Shown one piece after another: positions 16,365 to 24,973 of a stretch of 34,434 nt of DNA (its first letter is position 1; every line of letters starts with the position of its first letter). The DNA lies in contig JAPMTR010000090.1 of NCBI GenBank assembly GCA_026552975.1, positions 1 to 34,434 on the forward strand, read 5' to 3'. This stretch comes from Candidatus Methanoperedens sp. (GTDB taxonomy: Archaea; Halobacteriota; Methanosarcinia; Methanosarcinales; Methanoperedenaceae). The position numbers and the translations under genes are program-made. The notes under the pieces are model-generated. The model worked only from the letters and a program-made list of their open reading frames with translations, was not told the origin of the DNA and did no database searches.

Positions 16365-17372
16365 ATGAAATCATTAACTATAGGAAAATTGAAGTTAAAA
16401 GGAAATCTTGTTCTTGCGCCGATGTCAGACGTAACAAACCTTCCATTTCGGCTTCTTAGCAAAAAGTATGGGGTATCTCTCGTTTTTTCGGAGATGACAT
16501 CTTCCGAAGCCGTGGTACGAAACAACCCAAAAAGCATAGAACGGGGATTTACCTGCAATGATGAAAGACCGATGGGGATCCAATTGATGGGTTCTATACC
16601 TGAAAACATGGCACGTTCTGCGCATTTCTTGCAAGGTAGATATAGACCCGAACTTATTGACGTAAATTTTGGCTGCCCTGCCCAGGAAGTAACTAAGAAC
16701 GGATGCGGATCAGGGCTTTTAAAAAAACCTGAACTTATTGGTAAGATCATGGAACAACTTTCACAAACACTTGACATACCGCTTACGGCAAAAATGAGGG
16801 TACTGGATGATCCCGGTGAGACTTTGAAGATCGCGCGCATCATTGAAAAGGCAGGAGCTCATGCTATAACAGTCCACGGACGGACGCAGAAACAGGGTTA
16901 TTCAGGAAGATCTGATCTTGATATCATAAGAAGTATCAAGAAAGGGCTTTCAATTCCTGTTATAGCCAATGGGGATATATGTGATGAGAAAAGCGCTGGA
17001 CATGTCCTGGAATATACAGAATGTGACGGGCTTATGATCGGGCGTGCTGCTATAGGATATCCCTATATTTTCAGGAGAATATCGCATTATCTTGATAAAG
17101 GGGAAATTTTGCCAGAACAGGAAAAATGTGAACGATTGGGGGATTTTTTCGAGTATGTTGCATTGTGCCAGAATTATGATTTGCTTTCATTTAATGATCT
17201 AAAGCTCAATGCCCAGTGGTTCACGAGGGGAATGGAAGATGCAAAAAAGACTCGTGTGGAAATAAATAAGACACAGAATATCGATTCTATAATGAAGATA
17301 ATTTACGGGCTGGATGATGCCTCGCAAATAAATAGTTGTAAAATAAATGAAAAACAATGGAAGCTCAAATAG
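16365..17372 (+). CDS. tRNA-dihydrouridine synthase
   Basis: The 335-residue flavoenzyme reduces uridines in the tRNA D-loop. Family marks are [20 protein letters not shown] at the barrel start, [20 protein letters not shown] with the catalytic-cysteine loop, [18 protein letters not shown] and the FMN-binding [10 protein letters not shown]...[15 protein letters not shown]-like taaatac is about 25 nt before the ATG, suggesting a leaderless message. The last 26 nt overlap a macro-domain remnant. Which uridine it modifies is not clear. Confidence 0.9.
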   Translation: MKSLTIGKLKLKGNLVLAPMSDVTNLPFRLLSKKYGVSLVFSEMTSSEAVVRNNPKSIERGFTCNDERPMGIQLMGSIPENMARSAHFLQGRYRPELIDVNFGCPAQEVTKNGCGSGLLKKPELIGKIMEQLSQTLDIPLTAKMRVLDDPGETLKIARIIEKAGAHAITVHGRTQKQGYSGRSDLDIIRSIKKGLSIPVIANGDICDEKSAGHVLEYTECDGLMIGRAAIGYPYIFRRISHYLDKGEILPEQEKCERLGDFFEYVALCQNYDLLSFNDLKLNAQWFTRGMEDAKKTRVEINKTQNIDSIMKIIYGLDDASQINSCKINEKQWKLK

Positions 17373-17556
17373 AGACGCCATAGTTAATGCTGCAAATCCG
17401 AGCTTATTGGGTGGGGGAGGAGTGGATGGAGCGATCCACAGGAAAGGAGGATCGAAGATACTGGAGGAGTGTAAGTTGATCAGAACATCCCTTCCAGATG
17501 GTCTGCCCATCAGGGATGCGGATGAAAGTAAAATATCATATCCACTAAAACCATAA
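17347..17556 (+). pseudogene. Truncated macro-domain (ADP-ribose-binding) remnant
   Basis: Sixty-nine codons begin inside the end of the dihydrouridine synthase gene. From about residue 10 they match the macro-domain core [20 protein letters not shown], followed by [20 protein letters not shown] and PDGLPIRDA, which correspond to ADP-ribose-binding loops. A working macro domain needs about 140-180 residues. Here the first strand is missing, because the sequence fuses directly to the upstream gene, and the frame stops after about 60 residues. It is probably a dead fragment of an O-acetyl-ADP-ribose deacetylase-like gene. Confidence 0.75.
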
Positions 17557-17787
17557 AAATTCCATGCGCTATCATTTCCTGAATGTTGGGACTGGGAGAA
17601 CAATGGAAAAATAGTTGATCCATGCAACATTAAATACAGCTTTAGGTATGAAGAAAAAACTGAGAGCAATCCCGCTTTCAGAGAGAATTACTGATTTGAA
17701 ATAGACAAATATGTTATATCCTGGCATGACTACCCGCGAATTGAAAAAACCCCCGCAATTTCCAAATCATTAAATATCCCGCTTCCC
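17557..17787 (+). pseudogene. Possible decayed coding sequence after the macro remnant
   Basis: The macro-domain frame continues past its TAA with protein-like text (ALSFPECWDWENNGK, DPCNIKYSFRYEEK), a TGA at 17692-17694, then KYVISWHDYPRIEK. No start codon serves it and I do not recognise the product. Composition and the shared frame suggest old coding DNA, perhaps the continuation of the same lost gene, but chance is not excluded. Confidence 0.25.
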
Positions 17788-17803
17788 ATTATTAACCTAT
17801 TTT

Positions 17804-19267
17804 ATGCCAATCACACAACCCCCAAACCTCACTAACAACGAAAAGCGCATCCTCCAGGCCCTCCTCACAAAAGATAAATTCTCACCAGAAGACCTCGCAA
17901 AATCAGCAGAATTGAACATAGAAGCCTCAATGCAATCTGCTTTTCTTCTCGCTGAAAAAGGCTTATGCGATGTTCAGGAAACCGTTACCGCAATATACAA
18001 ACTCACAAAAGAAGGGGAAATGTATGCGCAGGTCTCACTTCCCGAACGCCAGGTCATAAACTCGATCACATCTCCTGTCTCCCTCTCAGAATTAAAAAAG
18101 AAATTTCCGCCCCAGATGGTGGGGATCGCACTTGGGTGGCTTCGCAAAAAGAAATGGGTGAGAATCGAAGGGGATATGATCATCCCGGAAGGCAAAGCTG
18201 AGGTTGAAGAGGACGAATCCATACTTTCAAAACTCAAAAACGGTCCGCTATCAGACCTTCGCGATGCGGTCAAGGATCTCATTAAGCGAAATCTTGTTGA
18301 AAAAACAGAGAAAAAATCACGTATCATTACAATAAACGCAAAGGGAAAAGCGCTTGCATCGGCAGGTCTTGTGATCGAGGAAGAGATCGCCCAGCTCACA
18401 CCGACAATAATCACAACAGGTTCATGGAAAAACGCACGCATCCGCCCTTACGATATCCACACTCCCATAAAACCGGTTTATGGCGCAAAACTGCATCCTT
18501 ACCAGCGCCTCATAAACGAGATGCGCCAGATCTTCCTTGAGATGGGTTTTACTGAGATAAAAGGTGACATCGTCCAGAGTTCTTTCTGGAATTTCGATGC
18601 TCTTTTCCAGCCGCAGGACCATCCGGCGCGGGAGATGCAGGACACTTTCCATCTTTCAACTGAATGCGACCTTCCTGAAGTATATATTAAACCTGTAAAA
18701 GAAATGCACGAGAGTGGCAGCGGCATATCAAGAGGATGGGGGGGTAAATGGAGCGAGGATATCGCCCGAAAACAGGTGCTTCGAACTCACACCACTGCTG
18801 TTACGATAAAATACCTGGCAGATCACCCTGATGAGCCTGTCAAGGCATTTTGCATTGACAGGGCTTACAGGCGTGAAGCCATAGACCCGACGCATACGCC
18901 TGAATTCGAGCAGCTTGAGGGAGTCGTTATGGATAAAGGCGTGAGCTTCAACCATCTGCTGGGCTGTCTCACAGAATTCTATCACAGGATGGGATTTGAT
19001 GAAGTGCGCTTCAGGCCTGGATATTTCCCCTACACAGAACCAAGCGTTGAGCCTGAAGTGTATATCGAAAGCCGCGGAAAATGGGTTGAACTTGGCGGCG
19101 CCGGCGTTTTCAGGAAAGAGGTCACCTCACCCCTTGGTATTAAATATCCTGTCCTTGCATGGGGACTGGGCGTGAGCCGTGTTGCGATGCTTCGGCTTGG
19201 ACTTAAGGATCTGAGGGAATTGTACCAGAGCGATATCGACTGGCTCAGGAAGAGCACAGTAGTATAG
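17804..19267 (+). CDS. pheS: Phenylalanyl-tRNA synthetase alpha subunit
   Basis: The 487-residue protein is the archaeal/eukaryal-type PheS. It starts with winged-helix domains typical of this long form (residues 1-190) and has a class II aminoacyl-tRNA synthetase core: [20 protein letters not shown] (motif 2) and [20 protein letters not shown] (motif 3). It charges tRNA-Phe together with PheT, which is not in the window. A TATA-like attaaata at 17769-17776 lies about 31 nt upstream of the ATG. Confidence 0.95.
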   Translation: MPITQPPNLTNNEKRILQALLTKDKFSPEDLAKSAELNIEASMQSAFLLAEKGLCDVQETVTAIYKLTKEGEMYAQVSLPERQVINSITSPVSLSELKKKFPPQMVGIALGWLRKKKWVRIEGDMIIPEGKAEVEEDESILSKLKNGPLSDLRDAVKDLIKRNLVEKTEKKSRIITINAKGKALASAGLVIEEEIAQLTPTIITTGSWKNARIRPYDIHTPIKPVYGAKLHPYQRLINEMRQIFLEMGFTEIKGDIVQSSFWNFDALFQPQDHPAREMQDTFHLSTECDLPEVYIKPVKEMHESGSGISRGWGGKWSEDIARKQVLRTHTTAVTIKYLADHPDEPVKAFCIDRAYRREAIDPTHTPEFEQLEGVVMDKGVSFNHLLGCLTEFYHRMGFDEVRFRPGYFPYTEPSVEPEVYIESRGKWVELGGAGVFRKEVTSPLGIKYPVLAWGLGVSRVAMLRLGLKDLRELYQSDIDWLRKSTVV

Positions 19268-19327
19268 GATATAAATTCGCTAAATTGGATGCGATATCAT
19301 ACATCATTTGCTAAAATGAAATTTGTG

Positions 19328-19415
19328 ATAGAACACAGATTGCACGGATGACGCGGATATTCACGGATATAATTATCAGTGAAAATCCGTCCGATCCGTG
19401 TCATCCGTGTTCTAT
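19328..19415. repeat. Imperfect inverted repeat between convergent genes
   Basis: The arms are atagaacac (19328-19336) plus cacggatgacgcggat (19343-19358), and atccgtgtcatccgtg (19394-19409) ending in gtgttctat (19407-19415). They pair with one mismatch in the 16-mer and a 6-nt insertion in the left arm. The cacggat unit recurs inside (19362-19368). Placed between pheS and the convergent dehydrogenase, it may serve as a shared terminator. The G/C-rich units in A/T-rich surroundings suggest a dispersed repeat family. Confidence 0.6.
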
Positions 19416-19445
19416 TTATACTGAATTTAATTTTAGATTTCAATT

Positions 19446-20462
19446 TTACTTTATCTTTTTAATTATTTCATCGACCATCTTGCTTGATTTTGCATTGCCA
19501 CCGAGGTCATAGGTCAGGTATTTGCCCTCAGAGATAACGTTTTCAGTAGCTTCAAATATTGCTTTAGAATTCTTTTTCTCACCCAGGTAATCAAGAAGCC
19601 ACGCCCCTGCAAGTACGGTTGCTACAGGATTTACTTTATCAAGTCCTGCATATTTCGGGGCAGAACCGTGTGCCGGCTCAAACATGGCATAATTGTCACC
19701 GATATTGGCCGAATAGATAAGACCGATACTTCCGACAAGCGCGGAACACTCTTCGCTCAATATGTCCATGAAAAGATTCGTAGATAACAGGACTTTCTGG
19801 TTGAATATCTGCGGATTCTTGATCAGCTGCTGTGCGATGTTATCAATGTGGTATTCCTCAACCTCAATGCCGGGATAATTCTTTGACATATGTTCAACTT
19901 CCTCAAGGAAAGTTCCGCATGTCATTTTGAGGATATTGCTCTTATGGATCGTAACAATGCTCTTCCAGCCGCGTCTTTTTGCTTCCTCGAATGCGTATTT
20001 GGCAACATTTCGACATGCTGGGCGCGTGATCTTTCTTATGGCGATATAAACATCATCTGTAAGCTGCACTTCTTTTCCAAAATAAAGTCCTTCCGTACCT
20101 TCTCTTACACACGTAAAATCAACATCTCCCAGTGGTTTCTGGGTATTCGGGAATGTTTTTATCGGCCTGACATTCGCATACAGGTTGAACTTTTGTCTGA
20201 TCGATACTGCAACGCTTTTTGGCGAACCTGCCCCCCCGGGAGTTGTTGTTGGGCCTTTAAAACCAGCATCTGTATGTGCAAGCACATCCCATGTCGCTTC
20301 AGGGATGAGTGAATCCCCGCCATTTTCTTTCCACCACTGCTCTCCCCCTTCACACATCACGAATTCAACTTTTGTCCCGACCGCTTCTGCTACCCGAAGC
20401 ATACTGTTAACAAGTTCAGGTCCAACGCCATCGCCTTTTATGACTGCTGCTTTCTTACTCAT
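19446..20462 (-). CDS. Isocitrate/isopropylmalate dehydrogenase family, probably NADP isocitrate dehydrogenase
   Basis: The 338-residue beta-decarboxylating dehydrogenase has the substrate loop SIRQKFNLYANVRPIKTF, VREGTEGLYFGKE, the metal-binding DIL and GDNYAMFEPAHGSAPKYAG. The K-Y pair in PKYAG and the following DKVNP match residues that select NADP in bacterial isocitrate dehydrogenase. Isocitrate is more likely than isopropylmalate because the substrate-binding loop is of the NVRP type with a serine at its start. Homoisocitrate (coenzyme B synthesis) remains possible. It begins 6 nt after the stop of the repeat protein gene, so they share a transcript. Confidence 0.8.
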   Translation of the reverse strand: MSKKAAVIKGDGVGPELVNSMLRVAEAVGTKVEFVMCEGGEQWWKENGGDSLIPEATWDVLAHTDAGFKGPTTTPGGAGSPKSVAVSIRQKFNLYANVRPIKTFPNTQKPLGDVDFTCVREGTEGLYFGKEVQLTDDVYIAIRKITRPACRNVAKYAFEEAKRRGWKSIVTIHKSNILKMTCGTFLEEVEHMSKNYPGIEVEEYHIDNIAQQLIKNPQIFNQKVLLSTNLFMDILSEECSALVGSIGLIYSANIGDNYAMFEPAHGSAPKYAGLDKVNPVATVLAGAWLLDYLGEKKNSKAIFEATENVISEGKYLTYDLGGNAKSSKMVDEIIKKIK

Positions 20463-20468
20463 GACCCC

Positions 20469-21197
20469 TCATTGATCTGAACCACTATTAAATTTATCCA
20501 GACACATTTTCAAAGATATCAATGAAAGCGTTGTTGAAATAATATCTTTCCAGCTGCCGTTGCCTTCCTGTTTTCCAAGAAGCCATGATATCGAAGGTGC
20601 AATTTCCTGCTCATCTAACCCTGAAATGAGAAGTGCCTGGATGACAAGGTTACTTGTAGCGATATATGTCCAACCTCCATCCTGCCTCTTTGATATGAGC
20701 CATTCAGCCCTGTCCTTAATAAAATCCTCGTATTTTTTTTTGTCCTGCTTTTCAAGCGCTGTGATTATGAGGCTTGTGGTTCCAGGATGTTCCCACTTCA
20801 CCCCGTAATTTCTAACCAGCCATTCGCATCCGTTTTCGTTTTTTATTCTGCCATCTCCCAGTGCCATGAGAGCATATGCAGTATCAATTTCATTGTTGTT
20901 CCAGTTGTCATCTTTCTGCTGGTCTTGTAACCAGCGCATCGATTCGGATTGGATATTTCCACCCATTGAAAGCGCGATGCATGACCTTGCAGTATCGTTT
21001 ACAGGTGTTTCAGTTTCCCAGTACCCATCTTTTTTCATTGATATCAATTTCTCAATGAGAAAAGATGCAGGTTCATCCCACAAAGAAAGCGCCTGGATCG
21101 AGCGGGAGATATCTTTGACAGTTTGCGGTTCCTGTTCTTTTAGCCAGGACAGTCCGCGCGAAGAGGTTGTGACAACTCTTTTTTTATCAATTCCCAT
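20469..21197 (-). CDS. Prenyltransferase/squalene-oxidase repeat protein (alpha-barrel)
   Basis: The roughly 242-residue protein has four or five alpha-alpha repeats ending in the QDGGW-type turn (KKDGYWET, QKDDNWNN, RQDGGWTY, QEGNGSWKD), as in terpene cyclases and protein prenyltransferases. It is much shorter than squalene cyclase (over 600 residues) and lacks the DXDD catalytic acid motif, so a catalytic role is unproven. The longer frame starts at TTG 21209; I prefer ATG 21197 because a TATA box (21211-21222) sits immediately upstream. It precedes the dehydrogenase gene in one operon. Confidence 0.8.
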   Translation of the reverse strand: MGIDKKRVVTTSSRGLSWLKEQEPQTVKDISRSIQALSLWDEPASFLIEKLISMKKDGYWETETPVNDTARSCIALSMGGNIQSESMRWLQDQQKDDNWNNNEIDTAYALMALGDGRIKNENGCEWLVRNYGVKWEHPGTTSLIITALEKQDKKKYEDFIKDRAEWLISKRQDGGWTYIATSNLVIQALLISGLDEQEIAPSISWLLGKQEGNGSWKDIISTTLSLISLKMCLDKFNSGSDQ

Positions 21198-21276
21198 AAT
21201 TTCCAACAATTATATTTTATACACTGTTTTTAATCTATAAAGCCATAAATATTTGGTTGATGCAAAAATTCATCAT

Positions 21277-21323
21277 TAATAATCAATATATTCATTTTAT
21301 ACTCTTTAGAAAGTCTTAAATAC
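21277..21323 (+). promoter_or_regulatory. Promoter of the first HyfB-like gene
   Basis: The TATA box cttaaatac (21315-21323) is about 30 nt before the ATG at 21349. The 12-mer taataatcaata begins 38 nt upstream of it. The same 12-mer and TATA box at the same 38-nt spacing occur before the second HyfB-like gene (24859 and 24897), so the duplication probably included the promoter. Confidence 0.5.
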
Positions 21324-21348
21324 AGAATATATTATAATCATTTCTCTC

Positions 21349-23370
21349 ATGCTTTCCTATCTCTTTTTAGGAGTAATCGCAGCATACCTTATCGGGTCTG
21401 TATCAGCCCTGATATTAAATAAAAAAGATCGTTCGTGTACATACGCATCATTTCTTAGCGCCAGTATTGCATCCATCCTTGGCATCGTTTTTTCATTTTC
21501 AGTGTTATCAGGAAAGAATTTTGAATTTACAGCAGCAAGCGACCTGCCTTTGACCTACGGTCTTTTTGTAGATAAATTATCTGCATTCTTCATTCTGGTC
21601 ATATCAATAACAGCGTTTGCAGTATCAATATATTCGATCGGATATGTCCGCGAATATTACGGAAAAAAAAATATCGGTTACCTTGGATTCCTGTACAATA
21701 TTTTTATCCTTTCAATGATTCTTGTCGTTTCTGCAAATAATGTTGTCATGTTCCTGATAGTCTGGGAATTGATGTCCATAATTTCATATCTGCTTGTGCT
21801 TTTCGAACATGAGAACAAAGAAGCAAGAAAAGCGGGTTTCATATATATTGTGATGACACATATCGGCACCGGATTCATTATTTTATCTTTAATGATCCTT
21901 GCAGGTTCAAGCGGAAGTTTCAATTTCAATACCTTCAATGCTGCTGCTGCAGCATTGTCGCCCGGCCTAAAAGATGCGGTTTTTATTTTTGCACTTATTG
22001 GTTTTGGTACTAAAGCCGGCATCGTTCCTTTGCATATATGGCTTCCGTATGCTCATCCTGCGGCGCCGAGCAATGTTTCTGCGCTCATGTCGGGTGTGAT
22101 GATAAAAACAGCGATCTTTATGCTTATTCGCGTCTTTTATGATTTTCTTGGGGCAGATGTTGCCTGGTGGGGCATGCTTGTTTTGATACTTGCGTCAGTT
22201 TCAGCGCTTCTTGGAGTATTGTATGCCCTGATGGAACATGATATGAAACGTCTTCTTGCATATCATAGCGTTGAGAATATCGGGATCATCCTGATAGGAG
22301 TTGGGGTATCCATGATATTTATGGCTTCAGGCCACCCCACCCTTGCAGCGTTTGGATTAATAGCAGGGCTTTACCATACGATCAATCACGCTGTATTTAA
22401 ATCGCTGCTGTTCATGGGAGCAGGCTCTCTTGTTTATGCAACGCACACGAAAAACATTGAGGATTATGGAGGTCTCATCAAGAAAATGCCATGGACTGCG
22501 CTCTTTTTCCTGATAGGGTCGATCTCGATCTGTGCTCTTCCACCCTTTAATGGTTTTGTGAGTGAATGGCTGATCTTCCAGGCTCAATTGTCAAGTATCT
22601 ATCTTTCAGACAATATCACGAAAATGCTCATCCTTTTTAGCGGTGCAGGTCTTGCCCTGACAAGTGCCCTTGCAGCAGCATGTTTTGTGAAAGCCTTCGG
22701 GGTCAGTTTCCTTGCCCTTCCAAGAAGTGAACACGCACGGCATTCGAAGGAAGCGCCTGTCCCAATGCTGATAGGAATGGGTATTCTTTCTCTTATGTGC
22801 ATAGTCCTTGGAGTTTTGCCTTTTTATTTCATCAGGATCTTTGATTCCATATCTTCACCGCTTGTGGGTGTAAGCGTCAGTTCCATGATCAATTCCGATC
22901 TATCGATGGCAACAATATCGGCTTTCCCTGCAACCATTTCGACGGCAGCCATTGCCGTTCTCGTATTTGTGGTTATACCGCTTCCAGTAATCATGTATTT
23001 ACTTCTAAAACGCACCCCAGAGCCGAAATATGAAACATGGGGCTGTGGGCAGCCCATCTCCACCGGAAGAAATGAATATACGGCAACAGCATTCTCAAAG
23101 CCATTCCGCATGTGGTTCGCAGGGTTATTCAGGCCTAGAAGGGAGATACAGACAACGTATTCGGATTCGTCGTTCTTTAAGGGAGGAGTGAGGTTCGAAT
23201 CACAGATCGAGCCAATATTTGAAAAATACCTGTATGATCCGATCATATGGGTAGTTGTGAATGTATCGCGGTTCATGAGGATAATTCAGACAGGGTATCT
23301 CCAGACTTACCTGCTCTATATTCTTATCACGCTTGTGATCTCATTGATCTATGTGGGAAGCGGGGGATGA
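21349..23370 (+). CDS. hyfB: HyfB-like antiporter subunit, copy 1
   Basis: The 673-residue membrane protein belongs to the NuoL/MrpA-type family as in hydrogenase-4 HyfB. It has about 14-16 hydrophobic helices. Conserved charged positions for ion transfer are visible: glutamate in FLIVWELMSIISYLLV, lysine in GFGTKAGIVPLHIWLP and lysine in LMSGVMIKTAIFML. The C-terminal YETWGCGQPISTGRNEYTAT resembles the HyfB tail. It should pump or gate protons or sodium in the Ehr-like complex. It is separated from the other subunits by an ATPase gene and closely resembles copy 2. Confidence 0.92.
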   Translation: MLSYLFLGVIAAYLIGSVSALILNKKDRSCTYASFLSASIASILGIVFSFSVLSGKNFEFTAASDLPLTYGLFVDKLSAFFILVISITAFAVSIYSIGYVREYYGKKNIGYLGFLYNIFILSMILVVSANNVVMFLIVWELMSIISYLLVLFEHENKEARKAGFIYIVMTHIGTGFIILSLMILAGSSGSFNFNTFNAAAAALSPGLKDAVFIFALIGFGTKAGIVPLHIWLPYAHPAAPSNVSALMSGVMIKTAIFMLIRVFYDFLGADVAWWGMLVLILASVSALLGVLYALMEHDMKRLLAYHSVENIGIILIGVGVSMIFMASGHPTLAAFGLIAGLYHTINHAVFKSLLFMGAGSLVYATHTKNIEDYGGLIKKMPWTALFFLIGSISICALPPFNGFVSEWLIFQAQLSSIYLSDNITKMLILFSGAGLALTSALAAACFVKAFGVSFLALPRSEHARHSKEAPVPMLIGMGILSLMCIVLGVLPFYFIRIFDSISSPLVGVSVSSMINSDLSMATISAFPATISTAAIAVLVFVVIPLPVIMYLLLKRTPEPKYETWGCGQPISTGRNEYTATAFSKPFRMWFAGLFRPRREIQTTYSDSSFFKGGVRFESQIEPIFEKYLYDPIIWVVVNVSRFMRIIQTGYLQTYLLYILITLVISLIYVGSGG

Positions 23371-23429
23371 GGGAAGGAAGTTTAATTTCTGGATAGATAC
23401 TTGAATTTGAACCGTCTCAAGGTTAAGGA

Positions 23430-23440
23430 TAACTATATAA
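23430..23440 (+). promoter_or_regulatory. TATA box for the ATPase gene
   Basis: The element actatataatc lies about 22-25 nt before the ATG at 23457, so the gene inserted between the two HyfB copies has its own promoter. Confidence 0.45.
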
Positions 23441-23456
23441 TCCTGAACCCTAATTC

Positions 23457-24695
23457 ATGAATATGGGTTCAGAGATTATATACAGGGATGAGTCCGATGA
23501 AATAAAAAAAATAAACGGCTGGATATTAATTTATGGAAGAAGAAAAGTAGGGAAAACATTCTTAATAAAAAACTTTCTGGAATATGATGTTTTTTTCAGG
23601 GTAAACAGGGACGGCAGTATCTTAGCCGAAAAGTTCGCCATCAGTAGGATTAACAATATGGACGATTTTTCAATGGCAGTATCAGAACTGCTTCTCGCTG
23701 ATAAAAAAGTAGTTATAGATGAATTCCAGAGACTTCCTGAATCTGTAATTGAGGGAATATCCAATCTTCATCCAGAAGGAAAGGTTATTTTTTCCGGCTC
23801 CAGCATGAGGGTAATAAAAAAACTGTTTGGAAACAAATCACCCCTCCTTGGACTGGCCATGCAGTACAGGCTTGGGTTAATAGGGCCGGCAAACATATTA
23901 CGGGAACTTTCAAGAAGAATGGATGCGATGCAGGCAATTGAACTTGCCCCATATCTTGCAGATGCATGGACCATCCCTTTTTTTTCAAAAGAAGGTACCA
24001 GTGAAAAGGTCATTTATGACCTTTTGAAATATTCAAAATTTACGGTACCTTCACTCGTTGGGGAGATATTTACGGAAGAAGAACGAGAGTTCACAAAGGT
24101 ATACGAGGCTATATTAAGGCTTATTGGAGCTGGCGAATTGGATTATAAGAATATAGCCTCAATCCTTGCCGGTAGAAAAGTGATCGAAAGGGCTGATAGC
24201 TCTTTGGTAATTCCATATATCAAAAATATGGAAGGTATGGGGCTGGTGGAATCCCTGTCAATTTTTTCCTCAAAGAAAAAAATGTACAGATTATCTTCGC
24301 CTATAATGGAGGCTTTTTTCTATCTTGCCGACAGATATGGTTTTGAAGATCGGGATGTCAGTTTTGAAGAAGCCAGGCCGACTATAGATAAACTAAGGAA
24401 TTTTGCAGTTCAAAATTTTATCGGGGATTTGTTCGCCATCGTTTACCACGGGAAAAAAGAATATTACGCGACCCCTTCGAAAGAGATGGATTTTATTATA
24501 ACTGTGAGAAATAAGGCGGTTATCATTGGAGAAGTAAAATGGGGAAAATACGACAGCAACGATCTAAAAAAATTTGTCGAAAAAACAACTTTCATCAAAG
24601 CAGAAAAAATATTTATAACTAAAACTAAAAACGAGACAAAGATGGACAAAGTTAAAATAATGGATATGGAAGATATTTTAGCCATGGTCAAATAG
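23457..24695 (+). CDS. Archaeal ATPase with C-terminal DUF234/nuclease-like domain
   Basis: The 412-residue protein is of the archaeal ATPase (STAND-type) + DUF234 family. Walker A is GRRKVGKT (about residue 27) and Walker B is KKVVIDEFQRLPE. A winged-helix region follows, and the C-terminal domain has a PD-(D/E)XK-like arrangement (EMDFII...IIGEVKWGKY). Its cellular job is not established. It has its own TATA box and sits alone between two homologous antiporter genes, so it is probably an inserted gene unrelated to the complex. Its downstream spacer (24696-24858) is G/C-richer than the surroundings. Confidence 0.85.
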   Translation: MNMGSEIIYRDESDEIKKINGWILIYGRRKVGKTFLIKNFLEYDVFFRVNRDGSILAEKFAISRINNMDDFSMAVSELLLADKKVVIDEFQRLPESVIEGISNLHPEGKVIFSGSSMRVIKKLFGNKSPLLGLAMQYRLGLIGPANILRELSRRMDAMQAIELAPYLADAWTIPFFSKEGTSEKVIYDLLKYSKFTVPSLVGEIFTEEEREFTKVYEAILRLIGAGELDYKNIASILAGRKVIERADSSLVIPYIKNMEGMGLVESLSIFSSKKKMYRLSSPIMEAFFYLADRYGFEDRDVSFEEARPTIDKLRNFAVQNFIGDLFAIVYHGKKEYYATPSKEMDFIITVRNKAVIIGEVKWGKYDSNDLKKFVEKTTFIKAEKIFITKTKNETKMDKVKIMDMEDILAMVK

Positions 24696-24858
24696 GGAAA
24701 ACCGTAACCTCAGTATTGATTCACCTATGTGAACCACGAAAAGTGACTCTGCACAGTTCTCAGTATCGCACAGCCCTCCGATTTTACTACCGCGCACATT
24801 GTCCGACGCGATTGTTAGATTGGCGCGAAACGGTTGTGTTCGTCCGTTTATCCCTCAC

Positions 24859-24950
24859 TAATAATCAATACACACCATTTCATTTTCTCAGGTAGTCTTA
24901 AATACCAAAACAAAGATGATACGTGGCTCTGTTGTTCATTAAATTAAATA
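24859..24950 (+). promoter_or_regulatory. Promoter region of the second HyfB-like gene
   Basis: The 12-mer taataatcaata (24859-24870) and TATA box cttaaatac (24897-24905) match those before copy 1, with identical 38-nt spacing. No start codon lies at the expected distance. A second TATA-like aaattaaata (24941-24950) is centred 28 nt before the inferred start at 24974, so it may be the working promoter. Confidence 0.4.
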
Positions 24951-24973
24951 CTTAAAGAAAGCTGGGATTTAAA

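Noticed and set aside
17347-17556. Functional macro-domain protein
   Set aside because: It is far too short, begins inside the preceding gene, and lacks both the first strand and the second half of the fold.
24720-24733. Small hairpin ttcac-ctat-gtgaa after the ATPase gene
   Set aside because: Five-base arms with no T-run are too weak to call a terminator.
24925-24950. Possible insertion-sequence end (ggctctgttgttcatt)
   Set aside because: It resembles the IS6-family terminus only loosely, with no matching inverted end or target duplication seen.
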